Source: Neoarius graeffei (taxonomy: Eukaryota > Chordata > Actinopteri > Siluriformes > Ariidae). Taken from it: a stretch of DNA of 64,000 nucleotides. The stretch lies in NCBI RefSeq assembly GCF_027579695.1, contig NC_083570.1, positions 8,356,793 to 8,420,792 of the forward strand, given 5' to 3'. Positions 1 to 11,164 of the stretch are shown here, in pieces (the stretch's first letter is position 1; every line of letters starts with the position of its first letter). Below the pieces are notes generated by a model. That model did not search any database and was not told the origin of the DNA. It worked only from the letters and a program-made list of their open reading frames with translations. The position numbers and the translations under genes are program-made.

Positions 1-453
1 TATGATGTGTGGTATAAAGGATTCTGTGCCAAAATACTATTTTGTAAGATGTTTACTTGTGTTAATTTTTTCGAACAAAATTTAAAAAAAGAAAAACTTT
101 CCTACCTACCAACCTTATTTTAGTATTTCATGTTACCGGAAACACTTTTTTTTTTTTTTTTTGGCCTTACTTCTTTCTTTTTCAATGTTGACAGACAATT
201 TGTTACAATTTCCCTCTCAGACAGCCTCAGAATGTCCCACTGGAGCATTTTTCAAAGGCTTTGCACGGGAGGGGCAACCGGCACCATCTCCCCCCCCCCC
301 CCCCCCCCCACTCCCTCGCCATGGTGAGCGCCCTCATACTAAATTTTTCTAGAAAAAACCCTGGTAATAATGGATGACTTCGCGTTTGTACAGCTGCTGC
401 TTCTCGTCGCTTAAAAATGGCGATCTTTCGCGGTCTTGTTATTGTTGTTGGTC
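1..453. other. Non-coding flank with homopolymer tracts
   Basis: AT-rich DNA with a T run at about 146-162 and a C run at 290-309. Short open frames here consist of homopolymer translations. No gene or repeat family is recognised. Confidence 0.6.
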
Positions 454-590
454 TTAAAGGAACAGTCCACCGTACTTCCATAATGAAATATGCTCTTATC
501 TGAATTGAGACGAGCTGCTCCGTACCTCTCCGAGCTTTGCGCGACCTCCCAGTCAGCCAGACGCGCTGTCACTCCTGTTAGCAATGTAGC

Positions 591-1972
591 CAGGGCTCGA
601 AATTAACTTTTTTCTTTGTGTCCCCCAGTGGTCCCGAATTCTGTGTTGTATTGTCCCGAATGGAAGCAATAGTGTCCCCATTTTTTTCCTCTCTGAAATA
701 ACCAGTGGTTAATATTATCATATGAAGTTACTATTATATTTGTAACTATGCGATTTTGAACCCTTTATATCATTTTTACAATAAGTCACAAGACACAAGC
801 GACACGTGTCCTATACATCATCTACTTCAAAATTACAGTTATTGCATTTTCAGTTTATTAAACTTTGGCGATCTCACTGTATGAATAGATACCCGTTTAT
901 TTAAAGGGGCCAACTAGCTCATTCAGAAAATGTTTCAACTCCCTACATCTGCAGTACACTTTAGTTGAAAATAAGACCCCTTTTATGTTCATTTAATCTA
1001 CTTATACCTTGAATATCTGTTGGCACTTATAAGGCCAACTTATCATTTTCACCATTACCGTTATCCAGAGTCCTGTGATGACCTGGTGACTTGTCCAGGG
1101 TGTACCCCGCCTTTCGCCCGTAGTCAGCTGGGATAGGCTCCAGCTTGCCTGCGACCCTGTAGAACAGGATAAAGCGGCTACAGATAATGAGATGAGATGA
1201 GACCGTTATCCATTTTTATGAACTTTCCGTTATCCATTTTTATGAACTTTCCGTTATCCATTTTATGAACTTTCCGTTATCCATTTTATGAACTTTCGCT
1301 GCCGGGTGCGAATGTTAGCAACATCAGCATAGTGCCAGGTCCGAGCCTAGTTGTGCTGCTGACTGACTAAACTTTCTGAACTAGAAAGACACCAAGAAAA
1401 CTCACTTATTCTGTTGAACGGTATCTTCCGTCAATATCATCCACATCATTCCTGTTGTATTTTATAACGTGTCTAACAGTGTTCATTAAGTTCATTCAGT
1501 TGCTAGCGTTGCCTGCAGACCAGGCGATGACACTTTGGATCCTGAAGGTCCCGGAGACGTTATGTCTGGGCTTTCAGTTTCTTCCCCGCGGTCGGTCCGC
1601 TTCAACCACTTCAGCATTTTTGTTCTGGCAAGAGTCGGCGCAGCGTGTGCGGTAGCAATTCCATTCCAAGTCCATATAATGCGGACTCCGGCCGAAGATT
1701 CTAGAACAGAATGCGCTGCTCTGTAGCCTACGGATGCAGGTGCATCGAAAGTGTAGCTACTATGTATTTTTCGCTGTTAACGTTTTAAAATTAAAATTGA
1801 CAAATTAGGTGAATGTCTACGTATGTGTTACGGCTTTGTAAATAATATTAATGTAGAACTTTTTTTCTAGATCTATTTTTTTCCATTGGCCCGGGATTGT
1901 CCCAGATATGATAATTTTGTGTCCCGATGACATTTTTTATGGTCCCCGGGACACCGTTAGTTTCGAGCGCTG
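591..1972 (+). mobile_element. Non-autonomous hAT element, copy 1
   Basis: Termini are cagggctcgaaatta and ttagtttcgagcgctg, which are imperfect inverted repeats. They are flanked by the 8-bp duplication aatgtagc at 583-590 and 1973-1980. An 8-bp duplication with CAG-type ends defines the hAT superfamily. A second copy lies at 56727-57950 with its own 8-bp duplication. This copy is longer because a SINE tail has inserted at 1068-1201. There is no transposase frame; the longest shared open frames are only about 65 codons. It sits inside the left arm of the TTAA foldback element and so is younger than it. Confidence 0.9.
1068..1201 (+). mobile_element. 5'-truncated SINE inside hAT copy 1
   Basis: Only the last ~130 bp of the SINE family seen elsewhere (for example at 62798) is present, from the 'cctgtgatgacctgg' block to the gatgagatgaga tail. 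It is flanked by accgttatcca at 1057-1067 and 1202-1212. The homologous position in hAT copy 2 near 57190 lacks it, giving a natural empty site. The target already contained short ccgttatcca repeats, so the exact duplication length is uncertain. Confidence 0.85.
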
Positions 1973-2338
1973 AATGTAGCTAGGCTCAGTATGGCCAATG
2001 GTATTTTTTGGGGCTGTAGTTAGATGCGACCAAACTCTTCCGCGTTTTTCCTGTTTACATAGGTTTATATGACCAGTGATATGAAACAAGTTCAGTGACA
2101 CAAATTGAAACGTAGCGATTTTCTATGCTATGGAAAGTCCGCACTATAATGACAGGCGTACTAACACCTTCTGTAACCTGGCTAACGCGACTTCAAAGCT
2201 CTCTGAGCATTTGGTCTGGCCAAGCTATTAAGCCAAACCGTTTCCCAGAGCCCGTGGTTGACCCGCCTCCCTGAAATGCCTCAGTTTGCTACTGGTCGAA
2301 GCCAGAAAAGGCTGTGACGAAGCTTAAACCAAATCACA

Positions 2339-2548
2339 TCACTCTTTCCTCTGACGTATGCGATGCGACGGGGCTAACTGGTAGATTAAACTCTTACCGA
2401 AGCCGGTCGGGAGCAAGGCGAAAACGGCCTTCCTTTCAATAAATACCTCCAGGGCTGCTCTTTGCTCCGTTTTCAATGAGAACTTCCCGTTGAATGCTTT
2501 CAATACAGCATCTACCGCTGTGTTAAAGGCTTGCCGCTGCTCCACGTT
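2339..2548 (-). pseudogene. RecQ-like helicase exon fragment (Walker A region)
   Basis: The minus strand encodes a peptide containing FSLKTEQRAALEVFI followed by LLPTGFGKSLIYQLAP. This matches the N-terminal boundary and motif I (Walker A, TGFGKS) of RecQ/DEAD-type helicases that unwind DNA using ATP. Only about 65 residues remain. The frame stops at 2339-2341 after RIRQRKE, so the DEAH box and all later motifs are missing. The fragment lies in a segment (2174-2548) flanked by a 21-bp direct repeat at 2153-2173 and 2549-2569 within the foldback element. A second copy at 63606-63940 has the same stop, so the fragment was dead, or was an exon ending at a splice site, before duplication. It is not a working gene. 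Confidence 0.7.
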
Positions 2549-2983
2549 CAGGCGTACTAACACCTTCTGCGCGCTTCAGCAGCGCATTGATACCTTCACT
2601 CCTCTTCGGGCACGGCCAGCTCCGTATCAATGCGCTGCCGAAGCGCGCAGAAGGTGTTAGTACGCCTGTCATTATAGTGCGGACTTTCCATAGCATAGAA
2701 AATCGCTACGTTTCAATTTGTGTAACTGAACTTGTTTCATGTCACTGGTCATATAAACCTATGTAAACAGGAAAAACGTGGAAGAGTTTGGTCGCATCTA
2801 ACTACAGCCCCAAAAAATACCGTTGGCCATGCTGAGCCTAGCTACATTGCTAACAGGAGTGACAGCGCGTCTGACTGACTGGGAGGTCGCGCAAAGCTCG
2901 GAGAGGTACGGAGCAGCTCGTCTCAATTCAGATAAGAGCATATTTCATTATGGAAGTACGGTGGACTGTTCCTTTAACAACTC

Positions 2984-3160
2984 CACCCCCCCGCTGACGT
3001 AAGCGGTTCTTTCCTCTGGCCCAGCAGAGAGTTGGTGCTAGCCTGGAACCGGTTTTTCTGGCCCCAGAGCCAGTTCTTTGTCAGTGGAAACAGAAAACCC
3101 GGTTCCAAACTAAGCACTGGCCCCGAACCAGCCCTGGAACTGCTTTGGTGGAAAAGGGGC
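2984..3160. mobile_element. Fragment of a MITE with a GGAAAAGGGGC end
   Basis: The stretch with paired ggaaccggtttttctggcccc and ggttccaaactaagcactgg blocks ends in ggtggaaaaggggc. It resembles a class of fish MITEs. Only one end is recognisable, no target duplication is seen, and the family is uncertain. Confidence 0.4.
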
Positions 3161-3219
3161 AATTAAGAGCTCCGTGTGTGCGCGCGCCCGCGCTGCATCA
3201 CAGAGGAATCCCAAACAGT

Positions 3220-4478
3220 GTTGGCCCTTTTCCACTACCCTTTTTCAGCTCACTTCAGCTCGCTTCAGCTCACTTCAGCCCGACACGGCTCGCGTTCCGA
3301 CTACCAAAAACCAGCACGACTCAGCTCGTTTCAGCCCTGCTTAGCCCCTAAAACTCGCACCGTTTTGGAGTGGGGCTGAAGCGAGCCAAGCCGTGCCGAG
3401 TGAGGTTGGGGGCGTGAGCAGACACTCCCCTGTGCACTGATTGGTGAGGAGGAGTGTCCTCACATGCCCACACACGCCCCGCGAGCGCGCTGGGATCTGT
3501 AAACACCGCAAACCCGGAAGAATAATAATTACGAATTACGAGAATTTCTGAAGCCTTATGCGCCTCGCCTCATCTATACGCTCTTGCCAGTATCTGTCCG
3601 CGTTGTCGGTGACAACAAGCCACAGCACCAAGACCAGCAACACTAACGACTCCATGTCCTCCATGTTTATTGTTTACTATCCGGGTCGTGAGACTACCGC
3701 TTAAAAGATCACTGAATCAGTGACATACAGAGCATCGTGGACGAGTTCGCGGAGCGCAAGGCTCGTCGTATGCCCTTCAAATAATGCGCGCAGTAGGCTA
3801 TTGATGTTTTATTATGAGCCATGTACAGTATGTCGCCTAATGTTTTTTTGTTTCTGAGTTACATGTTCGTTTGAAGGACTTAATGTACAAAGTAACATAG
3901 TTGCACCCCATAGTGCTGAAATTGGTAAACACAGTGCATTCAGTGAGGTTTGCACCGCCCTCCTTTTATTTCTGACTCTTCCTGTCACCGTTGCAACCTC
4001 TGAGCGCTCATTCGTATGCCCTTCAAATAATGTGCGCAGTATAGGCTATTGATGTTTTATTATGAGCCATGTACAGTATCCTAATGTTTTTTGTTTCTGA
4101 GTTACATGTTCGTTTGAAGGACTTGATGTACTAAATAACATAGTTGCACCCGGTAGTGTTGAAATTGGTACACACCGCAGTTGCGGACATTTTGTAGCCT
4201 AAAATGATGTTATGATAAGCTTTAATAAAGGGTCCGGTCATTTGCCCCGCCCCCGGCCCGGCTCTGACTTGTTCCGCCACTGTCACTGATGTCACTGTTT
4301 GCGCTGCTTAACGACATCACGTGACGTCCACCCACTTTCGCTAACTCCACCCAATGTGTCCACCCACTTCCAGCCAGCACGGTTCAGCGCGGTTGTAGTC
4401 GAAATGCAACTCCAACAGCCCCGCTCAGCTCGACTCAGCACCGCACGGCTCAGCCGCGTTTGTAGTGGAAAAGCGGCA
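3220..4478 (-). mobile_element. Harbinger-like non-autonomous element, copy A
   Basis: Termini tggcccttttccactac and gtagtggaaaagcggca form inverted repeats with a 3-bp tgt on both sides. Sub-terminal blocks rich in gctcagctc/gctgagccg follow each end. The interior is almost the reverse complement of copy B at 9698-10945. The orientation given is that of the short conserved reading frame, starting with ATG in the minus strand near 3662 (clear in copy B). Short TIRs and a 3-bp target suggest PIF/Harbinger, but no catalytic core is present, so the superfamily is inferred. Confidence 0.65.
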
Positions 4479-4860
4479 TGTGTGTACTGCATTGAGCCTC
4501 ACACCAGTGAGATGTGATTCATCGTGATAGTTATTACATCATCGTATCACTCTCACACACAGTTTAACAACCCTGAAGCAGACACGGACACACACACACA
4601 CACCCAGGAGGAGAGAGATGCTTTAATATGGAACATGAAACACAGGGGTGTGTGGGGTGAAGCAGATGTGATGATTTCATGCTCTGTTCTCTCTATAGAC
4701 AATTACAGGTTGCTGGCACACTCTGTGTGTGTGTTTAATAGCTCATTTGTACACGTCACAGATTAAACACCAAAACACAGGTGTGTGAGAGACACACACA
4801 CACGGGTTTAGGTGTGGATGTCAACCCTACACTAACCCGTTTAAGTTTTTAAATAAAATA
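4479..4860. other. Unassigned non-coding DNA with CA microsatellite
   Basis: Single-copy-looking sequence with (CA)n at about 4589-4604. No coding signal is seen. Confidence 0.5.
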
Positions 4861-4871
4861 ACTGTAAAGTG

Positions 4872-5027
4872 GGGGCGTCGTGGCTCAGGTGGATAAGGCA
4901 CCACACCATAAATCCGGGGACCCGGGTTCGATTCTGTCTCTCTCTCCTGCTCATTTCCTGTCTCCACACTGTCCTATCCAATAAAATGTGAAAAAAGCCC
5001 AAAAAATATCTTTTAAAAAAAAAAAAA
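4872..5027 (+). mobile_element. tRNA-derived SINE (second, short family)
   Basis: The 5' part has a pol III A-box-like tggctcaggtgg and a B-box-like gggttcgattc, as in a tRNA gene. An unrelated body and an A-rich tail follow. It is bounded by the target duplication actgtaaagtg at 4861-4871 and 5028-5038. The 156-bp length and A-tail fit a V-SINE/tRNA-SINE copied by a poly(A)-priming LINE. It differs from the ~370-bp SINE found elsewhere in the window. Confidence 0.85.
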
Positions 5028-5038
5028 ACTGTAAAGTG

Positions 5039-5934
5039 CTCAGACGGGCTCCAGGTTCCTTCAGTGCTGGAGGGTTTACACTTCCCCGTGCACTGAAGCG
5101 GGAATAAACCTTCAGGAAAACACGCGCTGCAATCATTCGGAACGCACAGGGACTTTCTACGAGCTCAGGAACCTCGACCAGCGCACAGAAATGACTCGCA
5201 GATTAGATTAGATTGGACTGTAACCGCATTAGTGCGAGATCTGATTAAGATTCCTGGAGCAGCTGTTTGTCAAACCCCAGAGGGACGATGGAGAGAGCTC
5301 TGCTCCGGATCACAGACAAAGGGACGTGAACTGCTCCGGGCCTGGAACACCAGGAGCTCTGTTTCGGGGTGAACAGTGGGTTGCTCAGCAGGGTCAAAGG
5401 TCACAGAAGCGACAGATATTGCTGTATCCGTGTCATATACAGTGCACGCGCACACACAGCTGATGTTCAGCAGAGTGGAACTAAACGTCTCTGAACAACA
5501 CGGTGACACGACAGCGGCACGCTCCGCCCATACATTATTCAACACACGCTTTATAGACGCGCGTGTGAGAGACTTTCCCCTCACTGAACCGCAGTGGAAA
5601 AATCAGCGCAGGGTCAGCCGAGTGCAAAAGTCCCCTCATCTCTAAAACAACTGCCCCGCAGAGTTCTGGACCCTGACTGGTCAGAAGGTGCTGATGAATT
5701 TTCTATCACAGCATCTCAGAGTAGTGGAACTGCACACCACGTGAACGCTCTGAGCAACAGCACTGGTGCGTGGTGTGTGCGTGTCCAGATGTTGTTTACG
5801 TGGATTCCATCTGGAGGCTGGACGGCCGAATGACGTCCAAGTATGACATCACCACACCCACCCAGAACCGGACCTCCACCCTCATCTGGACCATACACAC
5901 ACACCCCTCAAATTCCCAAAACCATGAACGTAAA
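5039..5934. other. Unassigned non-coding DNA
   Basis: Moderately GC-rich sequence with overlapping open frames on both strands around 5270-5830. None shows a recognisable domain, convincing splice sites or biased codon use. Confidence 0.4.
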
Positions 5935-6405
5935 CCCTTACTTAAAATAAATAAATCCAATTTAACAAATAAATGTTTAATTTATTTAATTTTTAATTCA
6001 TTGTTTTATTTAATTAATTCTCTAATTTAAATTACAATTTAACAAACGTTTAATTCATTTAAACTAATTAAATTTATTTAATCTATTTCTATTTATTTTT
6101 CCTTAAAATTGATTTAAAATTTTATAAATGTTTACTTTAACGTATTCAATTTATTTCCCTTTATTTTAATATATTTGACAAATTTAATTTAATTAACTTT
6201 ACACGACAATTCGACAATTTAAACAAGTTTTTAATTTAATTTATTTTTAAACTTATTTTAACTTAAATATTTAACTTGATTTGCACTACAATTCAACCAA
6301 AAAAAAAAATTTAATTTATTTACTTTTATTTTAACGTAAATATTTATTTAAATTATCTTAATTTACACTACAATTTAACAAATAATTTTTTTTTTTTTTT
6401 AAACG
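5935..6405. repeat. AT-rich low-complexity tract
   Basis: About 470 bp made almost entirely of A and T with recurring tttaattta-like words. It looks like a decayed simple repeat. Confidence 0.7.
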
Positions 6406-7004
6406 TATCGCCCGGGCGATAAAACGATAGCGATCTGTACCGTCGATACACTCTTCATCAACAGCAATAACAGAATTGTTCCATAGTTTCACTTTAAAAA
6501 AAACACAGTCCGGCTGCGTGAACAAACCCCAGGCTCCGCCCCCGACTCAAGCACCACACCCCTTAATAACGGACCGTGCCGCCTAAACAATCATTTATCA
6601 GGTGTCCTGTCCGGCTGAACCATCACGTGACTTCACACGATATTGGAATTCCATCCGTTTGCGCTGCTCAGCAAATCATGCGTGTTCGCCATCGGCGACG
6701 CCCACAGTCTGCTTTTAAATTCCGTATCGACGATTTCTGAGAAACAAAAACATCCTTTTCATAAAATCATTGGTTAAATCAGCGGGGGGGGGGGGCCCTC
6801 TCATACAAAGCCGAATGGGCTGACTGGACTGTTGTCACGGTAACACTGACAATAACACACAGTGCTAACCAGACACCTCGAAAGACCCTGAAAAGACTTT
6901 TAAACTTTTTCCGGCTGTACACAGAATGACTATCATCAAGTGATTAGTTACGATTTTGCAAAAACAGGGTCTGGTTTCTTTCCTGCAAGAGCGAAGACTA
7001 AGGG
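6406..7004. other. Unassigned non-coding DNA
   Basis: No gene is seen. A G run occurs at about 6783-6794. The boundary at 7004 is set by the MITE that follows. Confidence 0.4.
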
Positions 7005-7006
7005 TA

Positions 7007-7433
7007 GTATCTCACTGGGCTGCCGCTAGTTGGAGACGCAACAATTGCGATAAAATACGCGAATTAGCGACAATTTTCACTTGGAATCACACTGAATTGA
7101 CATTCGCATATTTTACTGCAATTGTTGCGTCTCCAACTAGTCGCAGGCCGGCTTTCCCTTGGCAGGCAGGGAAGTAGAGGAAGCCTCACGGAAACTGACT
7201 TGAGAAGGGTTCACGACGGCTTTACGACACCAGCGACGCATTCGCGGCTATTTTGAGAGAAATTTTGTCGCACGAATTTTTTGAACATGTTCAAAATTTC
7301 AGCGACGAAGGAGCGACACTTTGCGACTCATGCGAGGAAACCGAGAAGCCCCGCGAATGTTTCAAGACACTTTTGAAACTCTCGCGAATGACGTTCGCAA
7401 TTTGTCGCAACCTGTCGCAGCCCAGCGAGATAC
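7007..7433. mobile_element. TA-flanked MITE with nested palindromes
   Basis: Outer termini gtatctcactgggctg and cagcccagcgagatac are inverted repeats with one mismatch. TA lies at 7005-7006 and 7434-7435. A second, near-perfect stem (ctagttggagacgcaac and its complement, about 7027-7071 against 7098-7142) sits near the left end. Many tcgcgaat/attcgcga words recur inside. TA targets fit a Tc1/mariner-type MITE. No coding sequence is present. Confidence 0.7.
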
Positions 7434-7435
7434 TA

Positions 7436-8391
7436 GCTTCAAGACAACAGCTGATTTTATCAGACGGAGAAAGCGACTGATTTAAAGACAGAAATCCGGA
7501 CGTCCTCTTACCAAACGACGAAGAGCTCCAGCAAAACTCACGATTTTATTCCGAGTCTGCGACACTGAAATCACGCATGCGTTTTTACACAAACACACCC
7601 ACTTGTATTTTTCTTTGGTGAACCTTCAGACACCACTGTTACGTTCGGATGCACTTGGAGTGTGTGTATCGCAGTAACGGAGTGTGTTGTGAGACCACCC
7701 TGCTCCCATCCTGTTTTGTTCCGTCCCATCTCCGTGGACAAAATGTCCCAAAAGGCAAATAACCTCGACGCTCAGACACCCCCGTCGTGTCCTGTTCAAT
7801 CCTCTTACCCCACCGGCGTCAGTGTGTGAGCTTTATCGCTACACAGGTGCGCACACAGCATAGCAACCGGTCTCCGGGGTCTCGCACAATCAGGGGTTAC
7901 ACACACCAAGCCTCACTCCAGTTTTCCATTCTGACTTCAGAGGAAAAAGGAAAGAATTTTCCAGAGATACGGAGAAATCGCGATGGATCTTTAGTGCATG
8001 CGAGCTTCAGAGAGCTGAAAAAACATCAACGTCTGTTGCTCAAGAGTGTCATCACCGTGAACGCAACTTTCAATTTGTACACCGTCCCGGGAAGACAGTT
8101 TTAATTTTGTCATGCATGTCGACATAACCAGGCACATGATGGGCCAAAAGGAACGCGATTAACCTGAATAATGTATCCATTTCAAAAATGTTCCATGTTG
8201 ATAATATTTTTCCGTTTTGATACAGTTTCATTCAAAGGACACAGGAAGGCCATACAGGCTGAAAGGTTTCCTCACGTCCTGACCCAGAGAACACAATGCT
8301 TTGAAACATTCTACTCCAACCCAAAGTGAGAAGAACTGACGATTTGTTGAAGAAACTGCCACTTCAGGTAACTGTAACTGATTCTCGCCAA
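7436..8391. other. Unassigned non-coding DNA
   Basis: A 105-codon open frame at 7787-8104 has no recognisable domain. No repeat family is identified. Confidence 0.4.
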
Positions 8392-8399
8392 GTCATGAT

Positions 8400-9638
8400 T
8401 AGGGATGTTAACCGATGACCGTTTGACCGGTGGTTGACCGAATCAATGTCAACCGGTTAATTTTTTTTTGGTTGTCGGTGAAAAAAAAAATCAATCGTTT
8501 TGAAGCTGCCGATTTTGGAGCAGAGAACCTGGAATTCTGCATTTGTAAACGCTTGGGGCATGCCATGCGGTGTAAGGACGACAGCTGACAAATCAGAAAC
8601 ACCCATTCAGTCATGTCCCGCCCTCCTGCCCCAGTTAAAGACAGCTGACAAATCAGAAACATCCATTCAGTCATGTCCCGCCCTTCCGCCTCAGTTAAAG
8701 ACAGCTGACAAATCAGAAAACACCCATTCAGTTATGTCCCGCCCTCCCGCCCCAGTTAAAGACAGCTGACAAATCAGAAAACATCCATTCAGTCATGTCC
8801 CGCCCTCCCGCCCCAGTTAAAGACAGCTGACAAATCAGAAACACCCATTCAGTCATGTCCCGCCCTCCCGCCCCAGTTAAAGACAGCTGACAAATCAGAA
8901 ACACCCATTCAGTCATGTCCCGCCCTCCCGCCCCAGTTAAAGACGGCTGACAAATCAGAAACACCCATTCAGTCATGTCCCGCCCTCTCGCCCCAGTTAA
9001 AGACAGCTGACAAATCAGAAACACCCATTCAGTCATGTCCCGCCCTCTCGCCCCAGTTAAAGACAGCTGACAAATCAGAAACACCCATTCAGTCATGTCC
9101 CGCCCTCCCGCCCCAGTTAAAGACGGCTGACAAATCAGAAAACACCCATTCAGTCATGTCCCGCCCCAGTTGAACACAGCTGCCACTTGGCGAAAGAAAA
9201 AAGTGTAGACACAGGCTTTTTAGCTTACAAATTACTATTCTGTTTTTTTTTTTAAATTATTATTAGAAGGCACATGGAGTTTAGTCCTGCCTTGGCCAGT
9301 GCATTCTGAAAGTATGTTTCGGTCTGTAGCCAACAATGCATGTTATTGCAGATCATCTCTCTCCACACAAACTAAAGGCGCAGACGCCGACTTTTTCACG
9401 GCTTTTTCATGGACTGTAACGGCATTTGCTTATGTAGTAATTTTAATACAGAATTTACTCTGATGAAATTATTCAGACACTCCAACGCCCCCCCCCCCCA
9501 AAAAAAAAATCAGATCTGCACGAGCCGTGAAAAAGGCGTGCCGTTTGCATCCCTGTTAAACTCATAGGTTAACCGACTTTAACCGGCTAATGAGGCTCGG
9601 TGGTCGGTCAAGATTTTTTTTAGTTTTCGCCATCCCTA
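8400..9638. mobile_element. hAT-type element carrying a minisatellite
   Basis: Ends tagggatg and catcccta are flanked by a perfect 8-bp duplication, gtcatgat, at 8392-8399 and 9639-9646. Sub-terminal aaccggtta-type words occur at both ends. There is no transposase. Half of the element is a 60-bp tandem repeat (8579-9168). The 8-bp duplication supports hAT; the exact family is unknown. Confidence 0.85.
8579..9168. repeat. 60-bp minisatellite, about 10 units
   Basis: Units of 60-61 bp start near 8581, 8641, 8701, 8762, 8822, 8882, 8942, 9002, 9062 and 9122. Each contains agctgacaaatcagaaac and cagtcatgtcccgccct. The unit length is a multiple of three, so the minus strand reads as repeats containing MTEWVFLICQLSLTGA. 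This is a by-product and not a protein gene. Confidence 0.95.
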
Positions 9639-9697
9639 GTCATGATCTGATTAGACCCAGGATGTTTTGGGAATTTTCTGGTATATTGTATACAATA

Positions 9698-10945
9698 TGC
9701 CGCTTTTCCACTACAAACGCGGCTGAGCCGTGCCGTGCCGAGTCGAGCTGAGTCGGGCTGAGCGGGGCTGTTGGAGTTGCATTTCGACTACAACCGCGCT
9801 GAACCGTGCTGGCTGGAAGTGGGTGGACACATTGGGTGGAGTTAGCGAAAGTGGGTGGACGTCATGTGATGTCGTTAAGCAGCGCAAACAGTGACATCAG
9901 TGACAGTGGCGGAACAAGTCAGAGCCGGGCCGGGGGCGGGGCAAATGACCGGACCCTTTATTAAAGCTTATCATAACATCATTTTAGGCTAAAAAATGTC
10001 CGCAACTGCGGTGTTTACCAATTTCAACACTACCGGGTGCAACTATGTTATTTAGTACATCAAGTCCTTCAAACGAACATGTAACTCAGAAACAAAAAAC
10101 ATTAGGATACTGTACATGGCTCATAATAAAACATCAATAGCCTATACTGCGCACATTATTTGAAGGGCATACGAATGAGCGCTCAGAGGTTGCAACGGTG
10201 ACAGGAAGAGTCAGAAATAAAAGGAGGGCGGTGCAAACCTCACTGAATGCACTGTGTTTACCAATTTCAACACTACGGGGTGCAACTATGTTATTTTGTA
10301 CATTAAGTCCTTCAAACGAACATGTAACTCAGAAACAAAAAAACATTAGGCGACATACTGTACATGGCTCATAATAAAACATCAATAGCCTACTGCGCGC
10401 ATTATTTGAAGGGCATACGGCGAGCCTTGCGCTCCGCGAACTCGTCCACGATGCTCTGTATGTCACTGATTCAGTGAGCTTTTCAGCGGTAGTCTCACGA
10501 CCCGAATAGTAAACAATAAACATGGAGGACATGGAGTCGTTAGTGTTGCTGGTCTTGGTGCTGTGGCTTGACAACGCCAACAGATACTGGCAAGAGCGTA
10601 TAGATGAGGCGAGGCGCATAAGGCTTCAGAAATTCTCGTAATTCGTAATTATTCTTCTTCCGGGTTTGCGGTGTTTACAGATCCCAGCGCGCTCGCGGGG
10701 CGTGTGTGGGCATGTGAGGACACTCCTCCTCACCAATCAGTGCACAGGGGAGTGTCTGCTCACGCCCCCAGCCTCAGTCAGCACGGTTTGGCTCGCTTCA
10801 GCCCTACCCCAAAACGGTGCGAGTTTTAGGGGCTAAGCAGGGCTGAAACGAGCTGAGTCGTGCTGGTTTTTGGTAGTCGAAACGCGAGCCGTGTCGGGTT
10901 GAAGTGAGCTGAAGTGAGCTGAAAAAGGGTAGTGGAAAAGGGCCA
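9698..10945 (+). mobile_element. Harbinger-like non-autonomous element, copy B
   Basis: Termini are tgccgcttttccactac and gtagtggaaaagggcca. The interior is nearly the reverse complement of copy A (3220-4478), so the two copies face each other about 5.2 kb apart. Flanking trinucleotides are ata and tta, an imperfect 3-bp duplication. It includes a small conserved open frame at 10522-10641. Confidence 0.65.
10522..10641 (+). pseudogene. 39-codon open frame in Harbinger-like element
   Basis: The frame starts MEDMESLVLLVLVLWLDN, continues with charged residues (RYWQERIDEARRIRLQKF) and ends at TAA. A hydrophobic leucine-rich start followed by an Arg/Glu-rich helix is reminiscent of the beginning of fish Harbinger-derived proteins, but no nuclease domain follows. 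In copy A the same region carries small insertions. I treat it as a remnant of a first coding exon. Confidence 0.35.
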
Positions 10946-11164
10946 TTAGATACCTGGTTTATACAGTCAGTAGTTATTTATTTGGAGCCTGCTGCGTTAC
11001 TGCAAAAGCAATTCAAGCGCAGACTCTCCTGCGCTGTGACTACCAGTAAAACAGGTCATGTTGAAAGAAAACAAATGGAAAGGCACAGGTTTCGGACACA
11101 TCCTACGTGGTGAAACCAATAGCAAATTTTATTCTCACTTTAAATTCAAAGTCATTTAAAATTA
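10946..11164. other. Unassigned spacer
   Basis: Short unique-looking sequence between copy B and a SINE, with no feature. Confidence 0.4.

Larger units (their letters stand above)
458..2973. mobile_element. TTAA-flanked foldback DNA transposon (non-autonomous)
   Basis: The element begins aggaacagtccaccg and ends in the reverse complement, and lies between TTAA at 454-457 and TTAA at 2974-2977. The arms are long inverted repeats: 458-590 plus 1981-2173 on the left pairs with about 2645-2973 on the right with few mismatches. The left arm is interrupted by a hAT element (591-1972). The centre holds a helicase-exon fragment (2174-2548) and a second palindrome around 2600. A TTAA target is typical of piggyBac and Kolobok transposons, and other TTAA elements in this window carry THAP exons, so Kolobok-like is my inference. 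No transposase is present, so it would need one in trans. Confidence 0.85.

Noticed and set aside
4872-4960. tRNA gene
   Set aside because: A and B boxes are present, but the segment is a SINE head with target duplications and an A-rich tail, and no mature tRNA cloverleaf is evident.
5270-5833. Overlapping open frames on both strands that could be a host exon
   Set aside because: No domain, no supporting splice sites and similar openness in several frames.
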